A program made the translations under genes and the position numbers. From an uncultured Collinsella sp. (GTDB lineage Bacteria; Actinomycetota; Coriobacteriia; Coriobacteriales; Coriobacteriaceae), in assembly GCA_902478995.1 (NCBI GenBank), contig CABSNF010000008.1:1-39735 (forward strand): a DNA stretch of 39,735 bases, written 5' to 3'. The notes beneath the pieces are model-generated. The model saw nothing but the letters and a program-made list of their open reading frames with translations. It did no database searches and was not told where the DNA came from. Of this stretch, positions 6,981 to 14,570 are shown in pieces (position 1 is the first letter of the stretch; each line of letters starts with the position of its first letter).

Positions 6981-9212
6981 GTGGCACACAACAAACTGGA
7001 GGCAAGCCCCCAAGACCAGCGTGGTCAAGGCGGGCATGGAGCCATTCCCCTCTCCGCTGGCATGCTGCTCGTAACGCTCGGCGTCGTCTATGGCGACATC
7101 GGCACGAGCCCCATGTACACCATGAAATCAATCGTCGCCAACAACGGCGGCATCGGTACCGTCAGCGAGAACATGATCTTAGGAGCGCTTTCGCTCGTCA
7201 TCTGGACCATGACGCTCGTGACCACGGTCAAGTACGTGGTTATCGCCATGAAGGCCGATAACCACAACGAGGGCGGCATCTTCGCCCTGTTTAGCTTGGT
7301 GCGCAAAGTGGCGCCGTGGCTGATCCTTCCCGCCATGATCGGCGGCGCGGCGCTGCTCGCCGACGGCATCCTCACCCCCGCCGTCACGGTCACCACGGCC
7401 ATCGAGGGCTTGCGCACTATCGAGTGGGGCCATGCGCTTTTGGGCGACGGCCAGACCAACGTCATCATCATCACCATCATCATTATCTGCGGCCTGTTTG
7501 CCATGCAGCGCGCCGGCACCTCGTCGATCGGCAAGCTGTTCGGCCCGCTCATGACGCTGTGGTTCCTGTTCTTGGCTGGCGCCGGCCTGTTCAACATGCT
7601 CGGCAACCTGTCCATCCTACGCGCGCTCAACCCCATCCGCGGCATCATGTTCCTGTTCTCGCCCATCAACCACTCGGGCATCATGGTGCTCGGCTTCGTC
7701 TTCCTGTCGACGACCGGCGCCGAGGCGCTCTATTCGGACATGGGTCACGTGGGCAAGGCTAACATTTACGCATCCTGGCCGTTCGTAAAGGCAGCCCTCA
7801 TCCTTAACTATCTGGGTCAGGGCGCTTGGCTGCTCGCCAACAATTCCAATCCCCAGATGCTCGCGATGGATATCGTCAACCCGTTCTATATGATGCTCCC
7901 CGAGCCCCTGCGCCCCTTTGCCATCGTGCTTTCGGCCGTGGCGGCCATCATCGCCTCGCAGGCGCTCATCACCGGCTCGTTCTCGTTGGTTTCGGAGGCA
8001 ACGCGCCTCAACCTTATGCCGCATCTGCGCATCCACTACCCCAGCGACACCAAGGGCCAACTCTATATTCCGCTCGTCAACAACATCATGTGGGTCGGCT
8101 GTATCTTCATCGTGCTGCTGTTCCAAAACTCCGAGCGCATGGAGAGCGCCTACGGCCTCGCCATTACCGTGACCATGCTCATGACCACGACGCTTTTGAC
8201 GAGCTACATCGCCGGCATCCTCAAGCACAAGCTGGGCGCCTGCGTCTTCGCCCTGCTCTTTGGTGCCATTGAGCTGTGCTTCTTCGCTTCGTGCCTCACC
8301 ATGTTCTTTGACGGCGGCTACGTCATGATCTTCCTGGCCGCGCTGCTGTTTGGCCTTATGTACGTGTGGCGCCGCGGCACCGCCATCGAGCGCACGCAGA
8401 CGATCCTGCTGCCCGTCTCCAAGTACATTGACCAGCTCGGCCGCCTGCGCAACGACGAGACCTACCCCGTGCTCGCCGACAATCTGGTGTTCCTTACCAA
8501 CAGTCCCGACCCGCTCACGCTCGACCGCGACGTGCTCTACTCCATCTTGGATAAGCATCCCAAGCGCGCCAAGGCATACTGGTTCATCAACGTGCATGTC
8601 ACCGATGAGCCCTATACGCACGAGTATTCCGTCGAGACCTTTGGCACGGACTTTTTGTTCCGCGTGCGCTTGGACCTGGGCTTTAAGGTCAATCAACGCA
8701 TCAACGCCTACCTGCGCCAGATCGTTGGCGACCTGATGGCATCGGGTGAGTTGCCGCCGCAGCATCACACCTACTCCATCTACGAGACACGCGGCAACGT
8801 GGGCGACTTCCGTTTTTGTATGCTGCGCAAGATGCTTGCCCCCGAAACGGACATCAACCGCAACGACCATCGCGTCATGGCCATCAAGTACGCCGTCCGC
8901 CGCGCCTGCGGAAGCCCGGCACGTTGGTATGGTCTCGAGAACTCGGCCATCATCATTGAGTACGTACCGCTCTTTGCTCGCATGCGCCCGGCCGTCAAAC
9001 TTGTGCGCACCCAGGTGCCACTCGAGGTTCAGATCGAAGAGGCCGAGGAAATGGAAGTCGACATCTTCTCGGACGACTTGGTCAATGGCAACGAGGCCGG
9101 TAGGGACATGAACGTCGATCCCACCGAGCTGCTCGAGAGCGTCGCCGATACGCCCGAACAGCAACAGCTCGACGGCCTCGAGAGCGAACAGCTCAACGAC
9201 GCCAACTTCTAG
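6981..9212 (+). CDS. kup: Kup-type potassium uptake permease
   Basis: A KUP/HAK/KT transporter that takes up potassium, usually with protons, across the cytoplasmic membrane. The family signature GVVYGDIGTSPMYTMKS is near the N-terminus, followed by KADNHNEGGIFALFSLV and about 12 hydrophobic helices up to residue 470. A cytosolic C-terminal domain follows and ends in an unusual acidic tail with many Glu, Asp and Gln residues (after about residue 680). At about 743 residues it is longer than the 620-residue E. coli protein because of this tail. Two starts are possible: ATG at 6963, or GTG at 6981 with AGGGAG five bases upstream, which I prefer. Monocistronic, with a terminator after the stop. 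Confidence 0.93.
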   Translation: MAHNKLEASPQDQRGQGGHGAIPLSAGMLLVTLGVVYGDIGTSPMYTMKSIVANNGGIGTVSENMILGALSLVIWTMTLVTTVKYVVIAMKADNHNEGGIFALFSLVRKVAPWLILPAMIGGAALLADGILTPAVTVTTAIEGLRTIEWGHALLGDGQTNVIIITIIIICGLFAMQRAGTSSIGKLFGPLMTLWFLFLAGAGLFNMLGNLSILRALNPIRGIMFLFSPINHSGIMVLGFVFLSTTGAEALYSDMGHVGKANIYASWPFVKAALILNYLGQGAWLLANNSNPQMLAMDIVNPFYMMLPEPLRPFAIVLSAVAAIIASQALITGSFSLVSEATRLNLMPHLRIHYPSDTKGQLYIPLVNNIMWVGCIFIVLLFQNSERMESAYGLAITVTMLMTTTLLTSYIAGILKHKLGACVFALLFGAIELCFFASCLTMFFDGGYVMIFLAALLFGLMYVWRRGTAIERTQTILLPVSKYIDQLGRLRNDETYPVLADNLVFLTNSPDPLTLDRDVLYSILDKHPKRAKAYWFINVHVTDEPYTHEYSVETFGTDFLFRVRLDLGFKVNQRINAYLRQIVGDLMASGELPPQHHTYSIYETRGNVGDFRFCMLRKMLAPETDINRNDHRVMAIKYAVRRACGSPARWYGLENSAIIIEYVPLFARMRPAVKLVRTQVPLEVQIEEAEEMEVDIFSDDLVNGNEAGRDMNVDPTELLESVADTPEQQQLDGLESEQLNDANF

Positions 9213-9235
9213 CGCCGTCACCCATCGACGATAGC

Positions 9236-9267
9236 GGCCCTGCACCTCGCGAGAGATGCAGGGCCGT
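9236..9267 (+). terminator. Terminator of kup
   Basis: CGGCCCTGCA and TGCAGGGCCG form a 10-bp stem with a 12-nt loop, followed by TCTTGT on the plus strand, 23 bp after the kup stop. Confidence 0.7.
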
Positions 9268-9291
9268 CTTGTATTGCAGTAAAGCTAGCGG

Positions 9292-10257
9292 CTACGAACG
9301 ACGCGGCTCGGGAACCACGAGTCTATCGGGGCTTGCGCCCTCGGCATCCATCAGGCTCACGTAGCGAATCGACGGATCATCATACATCGCGTAGTAATAA
9401 TTGCCCGTGCGCGCGCTAAAGCATCCGGTGTAGATAGTCTTCTCGAACTTGCCATCGCCCATCCTGGACGCCCCCTCAATCATCACCACGCCCTCAAGTG
9501 AACGGAACATGCGGACGACGTTTTCGGTCTCGCTCTCCTTTTGCGGGTAATTGGCATTGAGGTACGCCGCCTTTACAAAACGGCTCGGCGAATAGCAGTC
9601 ACCCGGAATACCGCGCATGCCGGCGCCCGCGCCATAGGGCTTGAGCTCGGCGCCACGCCATGTCGCCGTCTGCGGAAAATCGCTTGTGGCAGTGATATAG
9701 GTGCGCAGGTTTTCCATGTGCCACGGGAAGGTCGGCTGGTTGGCAAGGGTGTCGACCGGATCGTCGTATACATGCAGGCCGTCAGCCATCATCTCGACCA
9801 CGATGCTGCGCTGGCTGTCGCCGATAATCCAATGGAGCAGCGACACGCCCAGCCCCTCTCCGGCAGATTTGGCGACAATCACCGTGTCGCGCAGCGCGGC
9901 CTCGACCTCATCGACCGTCGAGAACGTCGCTGCCACCCACAGGGGAAACTCATAGGCCGCGATATTGGTCTTGCCGTCGACAGGGTCCTCGGCATACTCG
10001 GCATAACCCGGGAAATTGAGACCCGCCACGGCGAGGCCCGCATCGTTGCCGCAATCGAAGAACATAGGGTAGTTCCTGTAATCGATGCACATACCGATCA
10101 CCGCGTGCGCCGCTGTCGCGTCGTCGATAAACGAATACGGAATGTGAAACCCGCGCGGCATCACGCGAACCTGTTGGCCGTAGTCAAAGCTCCAGTCGAG
10201 ATTGCGGCCCAGATACATGTGGCCAGAATTATCGGTAAATCGAATGCTCGTGCACAT
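9292..10257 (-). CDS. bsh: Bile salt hydrolase (choloylglycine hydrolase family)
   Basis: This 321-residue N-terminal-nucleophile enzyme should cleave the amide bond that joins glycine or taurine to bile acids. The chosen ATG (GGAGG four bases upstream) places the nucleophile Cys at position 2 after Met (MCTSIRF), as the family needs. R18 and D21 in GRNLDW and N81 in GLNFPG match the conserved catalytic residues. NQPTFPWHMENL and GIPGDCYSPSRF match the later Asn and Arg blocks. GLNFPG favours a bile salt hydrolase over a penicillin V acylase, but substrate preference cannot be proved by eye. No signal peptide is seen, so the enzyme is cytosolic. It supports a gut habitat. It is flanked by terminators and so is probably transcribed alone. 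Confidence 0.9.
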   Translation of the reverse strand: MCTSIRFTDNSGHMYLGRNLDWSFDYGQQVRVMPRGFHIPYSFIDDATAAHAVIGMCIDYRNYPMFFDCGNDAGLAVAGLNFPGYAEYAEDPVDGKTNIAAYEFPLWVAATFSTVDEVEAALRDTVIVAKSAGEGLGVSLLHWIIGDSQRSIVVEMMADGLHVYDDPVDTLANQPTFPWHMENLRTYITATSDFPQTATWRGAELKPYGAGAGMRGIPGDCYSPSRFVKAAYLNANYPQKESETENVVRMFRSLEGVVMIEGASRMGDGKFEKTIYTGCFSARTGNYYYAMYDDPSIRYVSLMDAEGASPDRLVVPEPRRS

Positions 10258-10328
10258 GGCGCCTCCTAGCTTTACGTTCTTTCTTTCTAAGCTTATTGTC
10301 ACCAATCAAAGAGGCGCTAAACACAAAA

Positions 10329-10360
10329 GCCCGGACATAACAACAATGTCATGCCCGGGC
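10329..10360 (-). terminator. Terminator of the deformylase-like gene
   Basis: On the minus strand GCCCGGGCATGACA pairs, with small mismatches, with TGTTATGTCCGGGC and is followed by TTTTGTGTTT. It sits 33 bp after the stop of the deformylase-like gene and separates it from bsh. Confidence 0.8.
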
Positions 10361-10392
10361 CAAAAGAGACGAAGTGCGGTGTTGTAGTCACC

Positions 10393-10812
10393 CTAGACAA
10401 GTTTACCTTGGCAGTGGTCGATCATATGCTGGATCATCTGTGCCTCAAAGCCCGCGTAGTCGCGGCGGCACTCCTTCATCTTGCCGTCGACAATCTGGTC
10501 AAAGGCAACCTTGCACTTGATATAGCGCGTGGACTTGGTGACCTCCTCGTGCGTCAGGCAGCTCTCCTCCATCTTACTGGCGCCCAGGCCAAACACCAGA
10601 CGGGGGTTGTAGAGCACATGGGGCTCGCCGGCGTCGTCCAGGTAGACGCAGACCTTCTTGGTGACGCCGATCTGGTTGGCGGCAAGGCAGCCGGCATCGT
10701 CGAGCGACTTGATGGTATCGATCAGGTCCTGTGCGACCGACTCGTCCTCGACGGTCGCAACCTCGCAACGCTGGGACAGGATAGCCTCGTCGTGGCAAAG
10801 CTCTTTAATCAT
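10393..10812 (-). CDS. Deformylase-like protein lacking the catalytic Glu
   Basis: This 139-residue protein is a clear relative of peptide deformylase and of the paralogue at 2768-3178; both begin MIK and both end soon after DHCQG. Motif 1 is CLAANQIG, keeping the Gln but changing the first Gly. Motif 2 is ESCLT instead of EGCLS, keeping the metal-binding Cys. Motif 3 is HMIDH instead of HEIDH, so both His ligands remain but the Glu that acts as general base is Met. It could bind metal or a peptide N-terminus but should have little or no deformylase activity. The start is the ATG with GGAGG five bases upstream; an ATG 12 bp earlier overlaps that ribosome site. Followed by a terminator. Confidence 0.85.
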   Translation of the reverse strand: MIKELCHDEAILSQRCEVATVEDESVAQDLIDTIKSLDDAGCLAANQIGVTKKVCVYLDDAGEPHVLYNPRLVFGLGASKMEESCLTHEEVTKSTRYIKCKVAFDQIVDGKMKECRRDYAGFEAQMIQHMIDHCQGKLV

Positions 10813-11005
10813 ACGTTCCTCCATAGGGGTCGTTGTAACCGCTTAAGTATACGGTACCCACACATTTTCATGCGAAAAATACCGTCCGTCTGCTACGAAG
10901 CGCCGAACATCAACATGCGAGGAACAACAGCGTCGTAAAGGGGCTATAGTGGGAGCGTTCGTGTCAATCGGCCTAAACTCGGGGCCGAACAAGGAAAGGG
11001 TATGC

Positions 11006-12316
11006 ATGGACGAACTATTTCACGTCAGCGAGCGCAAGTCCACAATCGGGACCGAACTCCGCGCTGGACTGACAACATTCCTGGCGATGGCCTACATCAT
11101 CGCCGTCAACCCTGCGGTGCTCTCGGGCGCCGGCATCGATGCGGGAGCGCTCGCCTGCGCCACCTGCCTGGGCGCCGGCATCATGACCATCTGCATGGGC
11201 ATCTTCGCCAACCGCCCGCTCGCCTGCGCGTCGGGCTTAGGCGTCAACGCGATGATTGCTGGAATCACCACCACCGTCTGCGGCGGTGACTGGCACGTGG
11301 CCATGAGCGTCATCTTCCTTGAGGGCGTCGTCATCTTGCTGCTCGTGCTTTGTGGCCTACGCGAGGCCATCATGGACGCCATCCCGGTTGTCCTGCGTCA
11401 CGCCATCTCGGTGGGTCTGGGCCTGTTCATCGCCATGATTGGCCTGTGCGATGCCGGCATTATCACCGCTGGCGCCGGTACACTCGTCGGTCTGGGCGAC
11501 ATCACCTCCCCCACCTTCATCGTCGGCATCATCTCCATCCTGGTGACGGTCGCCCTCGCCTGCCGCAACGTCCCCGGCTCGCTGCTCATCGGCATCGTCG
11601 TCGCCGTCATCGCCGGTATCCCCCTAGGTGTGACCCAGGCTCCGACCGGTATCATCGCCCCGCTCGACTTCTCGAGCATCGGTGGCCCCATCGCCGACGC
11701 CGGCGGCGTGCCCGCCATCGTCAAGGTCCTTACCGACCCCGCGCTCCTCGTCATCTCGTTCTCGCTGCTCATGAGTGACTTCTTCGACACCATGGGCACC
11801 GCGATGGCCGTGGCCAAGCAGGGCGAGTTCCTCACCGACGACGGCAACGTCGAGAATATCAAGGAGATCCTGATCGTCGACTCCGCCGCCGCTGCTGTGG
11901 GCGGTTTCATGGGCGTCTCCTCCATCACCACCTTCGTCGAGTCCACCTCTGGCGCTGCCGACGGTGGCCGCACGGGTCTCACCTCCGTCACCACCGGCGT
12001 GCTGTTCATTCTCGCCGCGTTCTTCTCCCCCATCGTCACCATCGTTTCCAGCGCCGCCACCTGCGGTGCTCTGGTCTACGTCGGCTACCTCATGATGAGC
12101 GAGGCCTCCGAGATCGACTGGTCCGACGTGTCGCAGGGTTTCCCGGCGTTCATGATTGTCGCCGGCGTGCCCTTCACCTACTCCATCTCTGCCGGCATTG
12201 GCCTGGGCTTTATCGCCTACGTGATCGTCGCGCTCTTTAAGGGCGAGGCCTCCAAGATCAAGCCGCTCATGTGGATCGCAGCCCTCGCCTTCCTCGTCTA
12301 CTTCTTCGTAGCGTAG
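11006..12316 (+). CDS. NCS2 permease, AzgA/PbuG-like (adenine, guanine or hypoxanthine)
   Basis: This 436-residue membrane protein should import purine bases with protons. It shows the AzgA-branch blocks ELRAGLTTFLAMAYIIAVNP at the N-terminus, GLGVNAM, DFFDTMGTA and TFVESTSGAADGGRTGLTSV, with about 12-14 hydrophobic spans. The start at 11006 (MDELFHV) has AAGGAAAGG upstream; the longer frame has no family similarity at its N-terminus. No purine riboswitch is visible in the 190-bp leader. Its last 15 codons and terminator were copied into the next intergenic region by a tandem duplication (see 14322-14366). A second, UraA-type NCS2 permease lies at 17290-18624. Confidence 0.92.
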   Translation: MDELFHVSERKSTIGTELRAGLTTFLAMAYIIAVNPAVLSGAGIDAGALACATCLGAGIMTICMGIFANRPLACASGLGVNAMIAGITTTVCGGDWHVAMSVIFLEGVVILLLVLCGLREAIMDAIPVVLRHAISVGLGLFIAMIGLCDAGIITAGAGTLVGLGDITSPTFIVGIISILVTVALACRNVPGSLLIGIVVAVIAGIPLGVTQAPTGIIAPLDFSSIGGPIADAGGVPAIVKVLTDPALLVISFSLLMSDFFDTMGTAMAVAKQGEFLTDDGNVENIKEILIVDSAAAAVGGFMGVSSITTFVESTSGAADGGRTGLTSVTTGVLFILAAFFSPIVTIVSSAATCGALVYVGYLMMSEASEIDWSDVSQGFPAFMIVAGVPFTYSISAGIGLGFIAYVIVALFKGEASKIKPLMWIAALAFLVYFFVA

Positions 12317-12342
12317 CGGCAAAGCTGCCAAAGCAGAACACC

Positions 12343-12383
12343 AAAGCGCGGAGTCGCATCGAGCGGCTCCGCGCTTTTCTTTT
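12343..12383 (+). terminator. Terminator of the NCS2 permease
   Basis: AAAGCGCGGAGTCGC pairs with GCGGCTCCGCGCTTT (one mismatch, 5-nt loop) and is followed by TCTTTT. This is a strong intrinsic terminator, and a copy is found at 14393-14430. Confidence 0.88.
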
Positions 12384-12523
12384 AAAGCCAGACAACGCAC
12401 GGACGCGCGATGTATTGCTTCCCGAATTTTGGACATTTTGCCCTCCAAACGGCACTACCGCCGGTTACATCCTGCAGATATGCTGGGCGTAATCGCATAG
12501 GCCCCATGAGGATGGGAGTAACC

Positions 12524-14299
12524 ATGGCCGCCTTGTTCACGACCCCCAAGCGCAATGACAAAACCTCTGGAGCCCATTTTGTCGAGCCCGACGTGCGCCG
12601 TCGCACGCTGCTCGCACACGGCAGTTGGCGTCGCGTGACGCGCCGCATCGTTGTAGGCGCCGTATGCGCGCTTACGGTGAGCTCGCTGCTCATGCCGAGC
12701 GTCTCGCTCGCGGCCGAGTGGGTGGACGTCGGCGGTACCCAGTACAACGCCGGCACCGCGGCAGGCGACGAGGCCGGCACCTGGAGCTGGGACGGCGCCG
12801 ACGATATGAAGCTCAACGGCTATGACGGCGGCGCGATCGAGGCAGCGGGCAAGCTCAACGTGAGCTACGAGGGCAACAACACCGTCACTAACGACGACGG
12901 CCGCGGCATCAAGGTTAAGGATGGCGCGAACGAGAACGCCGAGCTTAATATTCAGGGCGACGCGTCCAGCACGCTCAACGTGACATCTTCTCGTGACGCC
13001 ATCACTTCCGTCGGCAACATCAACATCGACGGCGCTGGCACTGTCAACGCCACGAGCACCGAGCACGATGCCATCGATGCCGGGGACGATGTCACCATCA
13101 AGGGCTCGGGAAACGTTAACGCCACGGGCGATTCGGATGGCATCAGGGCCGACGGCAACATCACGATCGACAACAGCGGAACCGTCACCGCCAAGGCCAC
13201 CGAGGATCAGGGTATCGATGCTAACGAGAACCTCATCATAAAGGGCGGCGGCAAGGTAGAGGCAAGCTCTATCAAAGACAATGCGATTTGGGCCGACGGC
13301 AACATCGAGATCTCGGGTGGCAGCCAGGTCAAGGCAAGCTCCGAGGAAGACACCGCCATCGACGGTAAAAACAGCCTCACGGTCACGAACGCTTCCCTCA
13401 ACGCAAGTGGCGTTGGGTATGGCATCTATGTCTACAAGGGCATCACGCTCGATGGCGCGACCGTGACGGTCCGCGCAAGCTCAGATGGCGGGGAAGTCAG
13501 CACACTCTTCACCGATGAGGACGACATCGTCATCAAGAACGGCTCGACTGTGGATGCGCTCGCAGAAGGCAGGTTCTCGGTTGCAATCTCCACCAGTAAT
13601 TTCTACTCCGACGAAGCGGGTGGCCATATCTACATCAGTGACTCCGTTGTCAAGGCCATAGCCCGCTATGCCGAGACCGGCGGCGACGGCCCCGATCACT
13701 ACAGCAACGACCAAAGCGGCGCGGTCATTCCCGAGCATAGGGGCGTGAACATCGGCATCTTTGCCCGGACCAAGGAGGGCATCACGCCCGCGACCATCTC
13801 GATTGTCCGCAGTAAGGTCACAGCTGAGGGAGACACGGCGGCAATCTTCGCCCTTGCCATGAGCGCGGACGGCAAGGCGATTGGCACCATCGAAATCAAG
13901 GACGCCATCATCCAGACGCCCGCAGGCGGCAAGATCATTGACTACTATCGCTACGAGGAAGAGTATGGCCGCGGTATCTCCTACGAGGTGGGTCAAACCA
14001 TCGGCACGGGCGACGCTGTGATCGACTCCCCCTATAACGAAGCTGTCGCCAAGAGCACGGTCATCGCGCCTCCCGAGGAGATCAAACCCGAGGAAAAGCC
14101 CGGCGAGACCAAGCCCGAGGGTTCCAAGTCCGAGGGCACGAAGACGACCAAGACCGTTGCAGTTGCAGCCACGGGAGCCAAGACCACCGGCAAGCTCGCG
14201 GCAACCGGCGACGCCTCGAGCGCAGCCATCGTGGCAGCCGCCCTTGCGGGAACAGCCGCCATCGCCGCGGGCGCCGTGGTGAGCCGCAAGCGCTCGTAA
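12524..14299 (+). CDS. Cell-wall-anchored protein with carbohydrate-binding beta-helix repeats, copy 1
   Basis: A 591-residue secreted protein. Residues about 20-65 form a long signal peptide with a basic RRVTRR stretch and a hydrophobic core that ends at SVSLAAEW, the likely cleavage point. The body holds degenerate repeats of about 20-25 residues (GNINIDGAG, DVTIKGSGNVNATG, GNITIDNSGTVTAKA), the pattern of a right-handed beta-helix like the Cthe_2159 polygalacturonate-binding family. A proline/lysine-rich wall-spanning stretch (KPEEKPGETKPEG) follows. The C-terminus is a sorting signal: LAATG, a hydrophobic span and RKRS. LAXTG is the motif used by class E sortases in high-GC Gram-positives. 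It probably binds a host or dietary glycan, or acts as an adhesin. The start has GGGAG five bases upstream. It is a duplicate of the next gene. Confidence 0.87.
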   Translation: MAALFTTPKRNDKTSGAHFVEPDVRRRTLLAHGSWRRVTRRIVVGAVCALTVSSLLMPSVSLAAEWVDVGGTQYNAGTAAGDEAGTWSWDGADDMKLNGYDGGAIEAAGKLNVSYEGNNTVTNDDGRGIKVKDGANENAELNIQGDASSTLNVTSSRDAITSVGNINIDGAGTVNATSTEHDAIDAGDDVTIKGSGNVNATGDSDGIRADGNITIDNSGTVTAKATEDQGIDANENLIIKGGGKVEASSIKDNAIWADGNIEISGGSQVKASSEEDTAIDGKNSLTVTNASLNASGVGYGIYVYKGITLDGATVTVRASSDGGEVSTLFTDEDDIVIKNGSTVDALAEGRFSVAISTSNFYSDEAGGHIYISDSVVKAIARYAETGGDGPDHYSNDQSGAVIPEHRGVNIGIFARTKEGITPATISIVRSKVTAEGDTAAIFALAMSADGKAIGTIEIKDAIIQTPAGGKIIDYYRYEEEYGRGISYEVGQTIGTGDAVIDSPYNEAVAKSTVIAPPEEIKPEEKPGETKPEGSKSEGTKTTKTVAVAATGAKTTGKLAATGDASSAAIVAAALAGTAAIAAGAVVSRKRS

Positions 14300-14321
14300 A
14301 CACTTTTTCGCACGGGACGGG

Positions 14322-14366
14322 TGGATCGCGGCCCTTGCCTTCCTCGTCTACTTCTTCGTAGCGTAA
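14322..14366 (+). pseudogene. Fossil 3' end of the NCS2 permease gene
   Basis: Fourteen codons plus stop read WIAALAFLVYFFVA, the exact C-terminus of the permease ending at 12316. There is no gene body in front; the upstream sequence is the tail of the first cell-wall gene. It was carried along when the neighbouring gene was duplicated and is not a gene. Confidence 0.93.
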
Positions 14367-14392
14367 GGGCAAGGCTGCAAAAGCTGAACAAT

Positions 14393-14430
14393 AAAGCGCG
14401 GAGTCGCCATGCGGCCCCGCGCTTTTCTTT
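14393..14430 (+). terminator. Duplicated terminator, now serving copy 1 of the cell-wall gene
   Basis: AAAGCGCGG and CCGCGCTTT form the base of a hairpin followed by TCTTTT. It is the copy of 12343-12383 and now lies 93 bp after the stop of the first cell-wall gene. Confidence 0.82.
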
Positions 14431-14570
14431 TAGCGCCGGTCCCTGCGCCGGCGTGCGGCCTATTTCTCCCCCATTTTGGCCATTTTGCCCTCCAAACGGC
14501 ACTACCGCCGGCAACATCCAGCAGATACACTGAATCTAGTCGTATAGGCCCTATGAGAACGGGAGCAACC

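Larger units (their letters stand above)
12271..14320 (+). repeat. Tandem duplication, unit 1
   Basis: This segment runs from GTGGATCGC in the last codons of the NCS2 permease through its terminator, the shared leader and the first cell-wall protein. The same order recurs from 14321. The leader stretches around 12431-12465 and 14473-14508 both read CATTTTGCCCTCCAAACGGC, and the permease tail is nearly identical. The 3' limit is approximate. Confidence 0.85.

Noticed and set aside
7617..9245. 542-codon open frame on the minus strand inside kup
   Set aside because: High-GC codon bias creates long antisense frames. The protein has no known motifs, while the plus-strand frame is a full Kup protein.
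10813..11005. Purine riboswitch before the AzgA-like permease
   Set aside because: The conserved three-way-junction bases are not seen in the leader.
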